A DNA stretch of 5,182 bases from Spirochaetota bacterium (GTDB taxonomy: Bacteria; Spirochaetota; Spirochaetia; Treponematales; UBA12059), in contig JAKLIU010000161.1 in NCBI GenBank assembly GCA_022709445.1, forward strand, positions 1 to 5,182, in the 5' to 3' direction. Positions 1 through 5,182 of this stretch are shown here, piece by piece. The notes beneath the pieces were generated by a model. That model worked only from the letters and a program-made list of their open reading frames with translations. It was not told the origin of the DNA and searched no databases. Made by a program: the position numbers and the translations under genes. Position 1 is the first letter of the stretch. Each line of letters begins with the position of its first letter.

Positions 1-1446
1 GCCGTCCTCGTTGACCAGGCGCAGGAGCACCTCCAGCTTGTCCCGGTTCTTGCCGGCTCGGTCCAGGGGCACGATGGACTGCTGGTACAGGATGAAGCGG
101 TTCTCCTCGATGGCGTGGTTGATCTTGCTGATCCATTCCATGTCCCCGCGGCGCTTGCGGAACTTGGAGTCCTGGGCCTGGAACACCGTGGTCTTGGACC
201 CGCCCTCCTCCTTGGAGACGTGGCAGGCATCGTCCGCGGCCGCCAGGATGGCGTGTATGTCCCCGCTCTCGCGGTCGATGGGCACAACGCCCACGGAGAG
301 GCTGACGGGGAAGTTCACGCTCTGCCAGATGAAGCGCTGCCGCTGGACGGCGGCCTGCAGGCGCCCGGCCACGTTGGAGGAATCCTCCGAGGTGCAGTTC
401 ATCAGGATGATGGCGAACTCGTCGCCCCCGATGCGCGCGGATATGTCGTTGCGCTGGATGTTGGTGTTGATGTGGCTGGCCACCTGCCGCAGGAGCTCGT
501 CCCCGGCCATGGCGCCGCAGGTGTCGTTCACGGCCTTGAACCGGTCCACGTCCATGACGATGAGCGAGTGGGTGCCGCCGGTGATCCTGACGTTCTTGAT
601 GATCTCCCCGAGCTTGTAGCTGAACTCCTCGCGGTTGGAGAGCCCGGTGAGGCTGTCGTGGCTGGATTGGTAGTTCAGGGTGTCCGACAGGCGCTTGATC
701 TCCGTGATGTCCCGCAGCGCTATGACGAAACCCTCGGTGGCGTTGTCCCGCTCGTGGATGCGGGTGATGGAGCCGTCCACCACCAGGCTCTGCCCCAGGG
801 CGTTGCGCACGGTCACGTCGCCGAAGAATACCGGCTTGTCGCCGATCTGGGCCGCGGTGGACAGCATGTCCTTCTGGGTCTTGGGGTCGATGAGGGCCAG
901 GAACAGCGAGATGTTGCGGCCCTGCGCGGCGGCTTCGCGGAAGCCGGTGATGTCCTCCGCCACCGGGTTCATGAACTGCACGTTCAGGTCCACGTCCGTG
1001 GCTATGATGCCGTCGTTGATCGAGTGCAGGATGGCGCTGAACAGCCGTTCCTGCCTGGTGAGCCGGCCTTCTATGCTGTGCTTGTAGAGGGCTATGTCTA
1101 TGGTGGTGTAGAGCTCGCGTTCCTTGAACGGCTTGAGGATGTAGCCGTAGGGCTCCACTTCCTTGGCGCGCTCCAGGGTCTTCTCGTCGGTGAAGGCCGT
1201 CAGGAAGATGAAGGGGATGTCCTTGACGGCCTTGATGGCCCGGGCGGCCTCGATGCCGTCCATCTTGCCGGCGAGCATGATGTCCATGAGGATGATGTCC
1301 GGGACCAGCTCCAGCGCCATGGACACCGCGACCTCGCCCTCTCCCGCGAGGCCGACCACCTGGTACCCGAAACGCTCGAGGCGGCGCTGGAGGTCGATGG
1401 CTATGATCTTCTCGTCTTCGACGATCAGGATGCGCTCATTGTTCAT
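1..1446 (-). CDS. Response regulator with PAS, GGDEF and EAL domains (c-di-GMP signalling), 3' end cut by window edge
   Basis: Cytoplasmic protein predicted to make and/or degrade cyclic-di-GMP under control of a partner sensor kinase. The 482 visible residues start at an ATG preceded by GGAG 8 bases upstream; the frame stays open to base 1. Residues 1-120 are a receiver domain: acidic pair E10/D11, phospho-acceptor D55 in LMDIML, T83 in LTAFTD, K105 in ILKPF. Residues ~132-250 form a PAS domain, ending in the typical ALRDITEIKRL link. Residues ~260-430 are a GGDEF domain with intact signature GGDEF at 340-344. The inhibitory I-site position, normally RxxD, reads QRND. From ~440 an EAL domain begins (YQQSIVPL, then E472 in EVLLR, a variant of the EAL motif); the rest is off the window. 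Whether the EAL half is catalytic cannot be judged. There is no DNA-binding domain, so output is enzymatic. It lies 81 bases downstream of the transporter pair on the same strand. Domain calls are secure; net activity is unknown. Confidence 0.96.
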   Translation of the reverse strand, partial: MNNERILIVEDEKIIAIDLQRRLERFGYQVVGLAGEGEVAVSMALELVPDIILMDIMLAGKMDGIEAARAIKAVKDIPFIFLTAFTDEKTLERAKEVEPYGYILKPFKERELYTTIDIALYKHSIEGRLTRQERLFSAILHSINDGIIATDVDLNVQFMNPVAEDITGFREAAAQGRNISLFLALIDPKTQKDMLSTAAQIGDKPVFFGDVTVRNALGQSLVVDGSITRIHERDNATEGFVIALRDITEIKRLSDTLNYQSSHDSLTGLSNREEFSYKLGEIIKNVRITGGTHSLIVMDVDRFKAVNDTCGAMAGDELLRQVASHINTNIQRNDISARIGGDEFAIILMNCTSEDSSNVAGRLQAAVQRQRFIWQSVNFPVSLSVGVVPIDRESGDIHAILAAADDACHVSKEEGGSKTTVFQAQDSKFRKRRGDMEWISKINHAIEENRFILYQQSIVPLDRAGKNRDKLEVLLRLVNEDG

Positions 1447-1454
1447 GCTTCGGG

Positions 1455-1459
1455 CTCCC
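1455..1459 (-). promoter_or_regulatory. Ribosome binding site of the receiver-PAS-GGDEF-EAL gene
   Basis: GGGAG on the minus strand, 8 bases before the ATG at 1446, supports that start. It lies inside the perfect 10-base palindrome CTCCCGGGAG (1455-1464), so it could be partly sequestered in the mRNA. Confidence 0.6.
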
Positions 1460-1463
1460 GGGA

Positions 1464-1479
1464 GGGCGCAGTGGCGCCC
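1464..1479 (-). other. Short perfect hairpin in the leader of the c-di-GMP gene
   Basis: On the minus strand GGGCGC, loop CACT, GCGCCC: a six-base-pair all-GC stem with a four-base loop. It lies between the candidate -10 box and the ribosome binding site, and shares its last base with the adjacent palindrome at 1455-1464. No run of T follows, so it is not a standard terminator. It may be a leader structure affecting translation, or chance in GC-rich DNA. Confidence 0.4.
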
Positions 1480-1489
1480 ACGAACCTAC

Positions 1490-1495
1490 AGTATA
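1490..1495 (-). promoter_or_regulatory. Candidate -10 box for the c-di-GMP gene
   Basis: TATACT on the minus strand is one base from the sigma-70 consensus TATAAT and stands out in an otherwise very GC-rich region. It would place a transcription start near 1483 and a leader of roughly 37 bases. No good -35 hexamer is found 16-18 bases upstream, so either an activator is needed or the match is chance. The gene could also be read through from the transporters. Confidence 0.35.
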
Positions 1496-1527
1496 GCCAT
1501 ATCGCGGCCGGATGCGAGGGGGAAGGG

Positions 1528-2040
1528 TCAAAAAACCAGCCTCGCCACGGCACCGAGCGCGCCCGAGCCCAGGATCAGCCACAGGGGGTTGAGCCTGGTG
1601 AACAGGGAGACGGCGAACGCCAGCAGCGACAGGGCGGCCGTGGTCCAGGTGGCCGCCGCCGACGGGGCGAAGGCCCAGAGCGTCATGGCCAGGAGGCCCA
1701 GGGTGGCGGTCTTGAGCGCTTCGGCGACCCGGCCGCCTCCGGCCAGGGCCTTGCGGGCCAGGACTCCCAGCGCCAGGGAGAGGCCTAGAGGGGCGGCGAC
1801 CACGGCGAGGGTTGCCACCGCGGCCCCGGCCAGGCCGTACAGCCTGAACCCGACCATGGTGGCCGCGTTGAGGGCCACCGGGCCCGGGGTGACCTGGGCG
1901 ATGGCGACCAGGTCGGCGAAGGCGGCGGCGTCCAGCCAGCCCCTGCCCACGATCTCGGTACGGATGAGCCCGACGATGGTCCAGCCCCCTCCGTAGGACG
2001 CGAGTCCTATCTTCAGGAAAACCAGGGCGAGCCGCATCAT
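1528..2040 (-). CDS. Chromate transporter family (CHR) short-chain membrane protein, second of a pair
   Basis: Inner-membrane subunit of the CHR family (Pfam Chromate_transp). It is half the length of classical ChrA, so it probably works as a dimer with the protein encoded just upstream, as known short-chain CHR pairs do. The 170 residues begin MMRLALVFLKIG. Conserved family signatures are visible: SYGGGW (15-20), RGWLD (33-37), AIAQVTPGPVALNAATMVG (46-64). The remainder is hydrophobic with several membrane-spanning stretches (~70-100, 110-165). The start is ATG at 2040, overlapping the TGA of the preceding gene as ATGA, with GGAGGG nine bases upstream; a second ATG follows immediately at 2037. 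A longer frame reaching 2166 lacks family similarity before this point. The substrate need not be chromate: many family members are uncharacterised, and sulfate or other oxyanions are possible. Family assignment is firm; substrate is inference. Confidence 0.93.
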   Translation of the reverse strand: MMRLALVFLKIGLASYGGGWTIVGLIRTEIVGRGWLDAAAFADLVAIAQVTPGPVALNAATMVGFRLYGLAGAAVATLAVVAAPLGLSLALGVLARKALAGGGRVAEALKTATLGLLAMTLWAFAPSAAATWTTAALSLLAFAVSLFTRLNPLWLILGSGALGAVARLVF

Positions 2041-2594
2041 CGGGCGCGGCCCTCCGCGAGCCAGGCGGCCGCCGCCACCGCGAAGAAAACGGGCACGGCC
2101 CAGGAACCGGAGAGGATGAGGGCGGCCGCTCCCGCGACCGAGAGCGCCGCCCTGGTCGCCGTCCACTTCCGCTTCCTGACCATGTTGACCGCGAAGGCCG
2201 CCACCAGGCCCGGCACCACGGCGTAGGCGCCCTCCAGGAAGCCCCTGACCGCGGGCAGGTGCCTGACGCGGCCTATCACCGCGGCCAGCGCCACGATGGC
2301 GACGAACGGCGGCAGGATGACGCCCAGGAAGCCGGCCGCGAAGCCCCTGAAGCCGGCCAGGCGGCGCCCGACGAAGGTGGCCGTATTGAGGGCCAGCGGG
2401 CCGGGCACCACCTGTGCCATGGCGAACAGGTCGTAGAACTCGTCCTCGGGAAGCCAGCCCCGCTTGGCCACGGCGCGCTGGATGACCGGCACCATGACGT
2501 AGCCGCCCCCGATGGTGAGCGACGATATGCCGAAGAACATGAGGAAGATCTGCCAGAAGCCGGGAGGGCCTTGATCGGTTCCGTCGGTTTTCAT
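2037..2594 (-). CDS. Chromate transporter family (CHR) short-chain membrane protein, first of a pair
   Basis: Half-size CHR-family membrane protein, predicted partner of the homologous protein encoded immediately downstream. From ATG 2594 it has 185 residues. Signatures: LTIGGGYVMVPVIQR (26-40), KRGWLPEDEF (44-53), AMAQVVPGPLALNTATFVG (58-76), then ILPPF (93-97), the family's conserved hydrophobic-proline segment. Hydrophobic spans lie at ~14-36, 84-108, 120-139 and 148-180, with the basic cluster RKRK at 140-143. The start is uncertain. ATG 2594 has GAGGA 12 bases upstream. ATG 2618 adds eight residues (MKRGPGQR) and overlaps the TGA of the helicase gene as ATGA, but has no clear ribosome binding site. 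Family similarity starts only near residue 13, so it does not decide. The frame stays open to 3374, but that is a GC-driven shadow of the helicase gene. Chromate or other anion export/import is inferred from the family only. Confidence 0.93.
   Translation of the reverse strand: MKTDGTDQGPPGFWQIFLMFFGISSLTIGGGYVMVPVIQRAVAKRGWLPEDEFYDLFAMAQVVPGPLALNTATFVGRRLAGFRGFAAGFLGVILPPFVAIVALAAVIGRVRHLPAVRGFLEGAYAVVPGLVAAFAVNMVRKRKWTATRAALSVAGAAALILSGSWAVPVFFAVAAAAWLAEGRAR
2050..2055 (-). promoter_or_regulatory. Ribosome binding site of the second transporter gene
   Basis: GGAGGG on the minus strand, nine bases before the ATG at 2040, inside the end of the preceding coding region. It supports the ATGA-overlap start and independent or coupled re-initiation. 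Confidence 0.65.
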
Positions 2595-2606
2595 GCGCTG
2601 TCCCGG

Positions 2607-2611
2607 TCCTC
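2607..2611 (-). promoter_or_regulatory. Possible ribosome binding site of the first transporter gene
   Basis: GAGGA on the minus strand, 12 bases before ATG 2594. The spacing is longer than ideal, so it supports that start only weakly over the alternative ATG at 2618. Confidence 0.35.
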
Positions 2612-2614
2612 GCT

Positions 2615-5182
2615 TCATGGGTGCATGGCGTCCAGGGCGGAAAGATCCGGATCCCCGGTCAGCTCGAATGATCGCCCCGAGCCCAGGTAGTGCAGGAACG
2701 CCCGGGCGGGCCTCCCGAATATAGCCTCGGCGGCCTGCCGGTACAAGGCCAGCTGGAAGCGGTGGCGTCCGGGTTCCTCCGCCCGGTCGGTCTTGAAATC
2801 CACCACGGTCACCGAGTCCGCGTCCCCGTACACCAGGTCCATGGCCCCGCTCAGGAACAGCTCCCGGCCGCCGGGCTCGCCCCTCCAGACGAAGGGGAAT
2901 TCCAGTTCGAAGACTCCCGCGCCGGAAGCCGCGGACTCCCGGGCCGCCGCGGCCTCCCCGCCCAGCCCGGAACCCAGGAAGCCGGCCGCCTTGGCCATGG
3001 CCTCGGACAGGATGGCCGCGCGGGCGCGTTCCGACACCCGCGACAGCCTCGTGCGCATGCGGTCCGACGGGATGGGGACGGAGGAGGGCTCGCGCAGCAG
3101 GGCTTCGGTGAACTCGTGGCAGAGCGTGCCGAAATCCGCATCCCCGAAGCCCTCGCGGGCGGACGGCTCCCTGAGCTCCCGGGCGGTGGGCATCCCGCCT
3201 GCGGGAGCGCCGGCGGCCCGCGCCTCGGCCAGGGCGGCGGCCGCGGTGACCGCCATGCGGGCCCGCAGCGGCTCGATCACCGGGGCGTCCGCCGCCGCCG
3301 TGGCTGCCGGGTCCCGGCACGGTCCGGCGGGCGTCCCGCGCGCGGCATCCGGCACGGGAGCGATGGAAAGGCACCCGAAGGCCGGGCCCGGGCCGTCGGG
3401 ACGGGCGGGCGTCGGACCCCGATCCTTGGCGCTGGCCTTGCCGGCCCAGGGCCAGGCCTTGAGGAGGAGCCCCCTGAAACTCCTGCCCTCCGTGTCCGGA
3501 CGGGCAGGCAGCCGGCCCACCATGTACAGCCTGGAGATGGCCCGGGTGCAGGCGACGTAGAAGAGGCGGGCCGTCTCCGCGAGCCGTTCGTCCATGACCT
3601 GCGCGCCGGACTCCCGGTCCAGGGCGGCCAGCTCCCGTTCCAGTTCCGCCACCGGGTTTCCGGGCTCCCCGCGGGGGGCGGACATCCGCGCCGACAGCCC
3701 GAAGCGGGGACTGGCGCGGAGGGGGGGAGGATCATCGCGCCGGCCGACGTTCTCCATGCCGGGCAGGATGACCACGGGAAACTCCAGGCCCTTGCTCGCG
3801 TGGACGGTCATGATGGACACGCCGCTGGAGCTGGCCCTCTGGGCCTTCACGTCCTCCAGCTTCTCGACCGTGCCCATGCGCCCTTCCAGCTCGGACACGA
3901 AGTCCGCCAGGCGCAGCGAGCGGGCGTCCGCGTCCGCGGCCATCGACCAGGCGTAGTCGAAGTGCTCGAGGTATGCCTCGTTGCCCGGCATCCTGAGGGC
4001 GTTCCAACGCAGGCCGCGCTCGTGCCAGAGCCAGGACACCAGCTCCCGGGCGGGAACCCTGTCGGCCCGCTCCCTGAGCCCGCTCCAGGTCTCCCTGGCC
4101 GCGGCCCAGCGCTCCGCGTCGTCCCCGGACAGCTCCGGCCCGGCGGAGAACGCCCCGCCGCCGGCGGCCAGCACGCGCGCGACGGAAGCGTCGGAGAGCC
4201 TGGCCAGCGGACCGCGCAGGTAGGCGGCCCAGGCGGCGCGGTCCTCCGGCCAGACGGCCAGCCTGAGGGCGGCGTACAGGTCGGACAGCACGGATTCCGC
4301 GAACAGGCCAGCCGTGGCCACCGCCGCGTAGGGTATGCCCAGGAGCCGGAAATGGCGCTCCACCACGTTCTGGGAACCGGCGGACCTGAAGAGCAGGGCT
4401 ATGTCGTCGTAGCGGCATGGCCTGGCGATCTTGGAACCGCCGGGTCCCTTGACGGCTACCGGGACCCCGTCCCGCACCAGGTCGCGCACCAGCTCGGCTA
4501 TCCGCCTGGCCTGGGTCTCGGCCAGGGCCTGACCGGGCTCGCCGTCAGTCCCCTCGTCCCCGGACTCGTCCCCGTCACCGTCCCCGTCCGCCGCGCCGGC
4601 ATCGCCGGCCTCCAGGTAGAGCGCCAGGGACTCCACGCCGGGCGTCGGCTCGCCGCTGCCCAGGGGCTCGAAGCGGGCCTCGAAATCGCGGGCGGACTCG
4701 TCGCCGGGAGCGGGCAGGATGCGCTGGAAGGTGGCGTTGAAGAACTCTATGAGCGCGGGCTCCGAACGCCAGTTGACGGCCAGGGAGTGGGTGCCCAGGC
4801 CGCCGGGGGACGCGGCCAGCTCGCCGGACAGGCCGCGGAACACGGTCACGTCCGCGTTCCTGAACAGGTAGATGCTCTGCTTCTCGTCGCCCACGAAGAA
4901 CAGGGCACCTGGCCGGAGCTCCTCAGGGCCGGGGACGCGACCCGCCCGGCCAGGGAGCTCGCGGCGCTCGGCCACCAGGTAGAGCAGCTCCTTCTGCAGG
5001 AGGTTGTCGTCCTGGAACTCGTCCACCATGATCGCGTCGTACCGGCCCTTGTACCAGGCGCGCAGTCCCGTGTCGTCCAGGAGCGCGCGCCTGGCCATCC
5101 AGGCCACGTCGGAGAACATGAGGGAGCCGGATGACGCGCGATCGGCCGCGGCCCGTTCCAGGAAGCCCAGTGCAAGCCCGTG
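2615..5182 (-). CDS. AddA/RecB-type UvrD-family helicase-nuclease, 5' end cut by window edge
   Basis: ATP-dependent DNA helicase and nuclease for double-strand-break end processing before recombination. The frame is open to the right edge, giving 855 visible residues (numbered from the edge), so the ATG at 5119 is internal, not the start. Superfamily 1 motifs in order: II VDEFQD (D54-D58), III VGDEKQSIYLFR (97-108), IV NWRS (137-140), V IMTVHASKGLEF (457-468), VI RLFYVACTRA (R547). Motif I (Walker A) must lie outside. The C-terminus is a RecB-family PD-(D/E)XK nuclease: GTLCHEFTE (H689), GAMDLVYG (D782), VVDFKTD (D795, K797), QLALY (Q810, Y814), so the nuclease looks intact. Family members usually have ~1,050-1,200 residues, so some 200-350 are missing here. 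An acidic Asp/Gly insert (~191-217) and a long Ala/Pro-rich linker (~590-680) are not conserved parts of the family. A stand-alone RecB-like protein is the alternative; an addB-like gene next to the missing 5' end would settle AddA. Confidence 0.95.
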   Translation of the reverse strand, partial: HGLALGFLERAAADRASSGSLMFSDVAWMARRALLDDTGLRAWYKGRYDAIMVDEFQDDNLLQKELLYLVAERRELPGRAGRVPGPEELRPGALFFVGDEKQSIYLFRNADVTVFRGLSGELAASPGGLGTHSLAVNWRSEPALIEFFNATFQRILPAPGDESARDFEARFEPLGSGEPTPGVESLALYLEAGDAGAADGDGDGDESGDEGTDGEPGQALAETQARRIAELVRDLVRDGVPVAVKGPGGSKIARPCRYDDIALLFRSAGSQNVVERHFRLLGIPYAAVATAGLFAESVLSDLYAALRLAVWPEDRAAWAAYLRGPLARLSDASVARVLAAGGGAFSAGPELSGDDAERWAAARETWSGLRERADRVPARELVSWLWHERGLRWNALRMPGNEAYLEHFDYAWSMAADADARSLRLADFVSELEGRMGTVEKLEDVKAQRASSSGVSIMTVHASKGLEFPVVILPGMENVGRRDDPPPLRASPRFGLSARMSAPRGEPGNPVAELERELAALDRESGAQVMDERLAETARLFYVACTRAISRLYMVGRLPARPDTEGRSFRGLLLKAWPWAGKASAKDRGPTPARPDGPGPAFGCLSIAPVPDAARGTPAGPCRDPAATAAADAPVIEPLRARMAVTAAAALAEARAAGAPAGGMPTARELREPSAREGFGDADFGTLCHEFTEALLREPSSVPIPSDRMRTRLSRVSERARAAILSEAMAKAAGFLGSGLGGEAAAARESAASGAGVFELEFPFVWRGEPGGRELFLSGAMDLVYGDADSVTVVDFKTDRAEEPGRHRFQLALYRQAAEAIFGRPARAFLHYLGSGRSFELTGDPDLSALDAMHP
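4538..4612 (-). repeat. Acidic Gly/Asp low-complexity insert in the helicase, encoded by GTCCCC repeats
   Basis: The plus strand carries four copies of GTCCCC at 4548, 4556, 4568 and 4580; the last two head an imperfect 12-base tandem (4568-4579, 4580-4591). On the coding strand this gives alternating Asp-Gly with Glu and Ser, about ten acidic and no basic residues in 25. It falls between motif IV and motif V. It probably forms a flexible loop and may vary in length between strains by replication slippage. Confidence 0.6.

Larger units (their letters stand above)
1447..1527. other. Intergenic gap between transporter pair and c-di-GMP gene
   Basis: The only non-coding stretch in the window, 81 bases. 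It holds the candidate -10 box, hairpin, palindrome and ribosome binding site listed separately. No convincing intrinsic terminator for the upstream genes is present. Confidence 0.7.

Noticed and set aside
1530..1556. Possible Rho-independent terminator at the end of the second transporter gene (run of six T on the minus strand at 1535-1530)
   Set aside because: The sequence before the T run forms only a four-base-pair stem with a mismatch next to it, does not abut the T run and lies within the coding region; too weak to call.
115..1788. Open reading frame of 557 codons on the plus strand opposite the c-di-GMP gene
   Set aside because: It crosses the intergenic gap and the end of the transporter gene, has low-complexity composition and no domain signature; the opposite strand holds clear receiver, PAS and GGDEF domains.
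2595..3374. Upstream extension of the first transporter frame inside the helicase gene
   Set aside because: The added residues are Arg/Gly/Pro-rich with no family similarity and overlap the well-supported nuclease domain of the helicase in another frame.
3732..4418. Minus-strand frame of 228 codons overlapping the helicase gene
   Set aside because: It is out of frame with the helicase motifs and has arginine-rich low-complexity translation typical of a GC-rich shadow frame.
2690..5134. Open reading frame of 814 codons on the plus strand opposite the helicase gene
   Set aside because: Its translation is rich in Gly, Pro, Arg, Ala and His without recognisable motifs, while the minus strand carries a complete set of helicase and nuclease motifs. 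Long antisense frames are expected in DNA this rich in GC.

Overview
The window is very GC-rich and every gene I can support lies on the minus strand. I therefore describe the genes in transcription order, from the right edge to the left edge. It looks chromosomal, from a high-GC Gram-negative bacterium. The receiver-PAS-GGDEF-EAL architecture and the paired short chromate-transporter genes resemble sulfate-reducing Desulfovibrio-type bacteria, but that placement comes from protein style only and is tentative.

Region 1 (right edge to 2615) is the C-terminal ~855 codons of a large UvrD/RecB-type helicase-nuclease, AddA-like. Helicase motifs II to VI and a C-terminal PD-(D/E)XK (RecB-family) nuclease domain are all visible. 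The N-terminus, with the Walker A motif, lies outside the window. Region 2 (2618/2594 to 1528) is a tandem pair of short CHR-family (chromate transporter) membrane proteins, which are homologous half-size subunits. Both junctions have stop and start codons overlapping as ATGA (2615-2618 and 2037-2040). If the upstream ATG of the first transporter is used, helicase and both transporters are translationally coupled; in any case they almost certainly share a transcript.

Region 3 (1527-1447) is an 81-base gap holding a possible -10 box, a short hairpin and a palindrome that covers the ribosome binding site of the next gene. Region 4 (1446 to left edge) encodes a cyclic-di-GMP signalling protein: receiver, PAS, GGDEF and the beginning of an EAL domain, cut by the window edge.

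Functionally the window joins DNA double-strand-break processing, anion or chromate transport, and c-di-GMP signalling. The first two share an operon-like arrangement; the third probably has its own promoter. I see no mobile element, CRISPR array, tRNA or rRNA. I found no convincing sign of a wholly new system. The most unusual points are the helicase-transporter coupling, the degenerate I-site in the GGDEF domain, the acidic repeat-encoded insert in the helicase, and the structured leader of the c-di-GMP gene.
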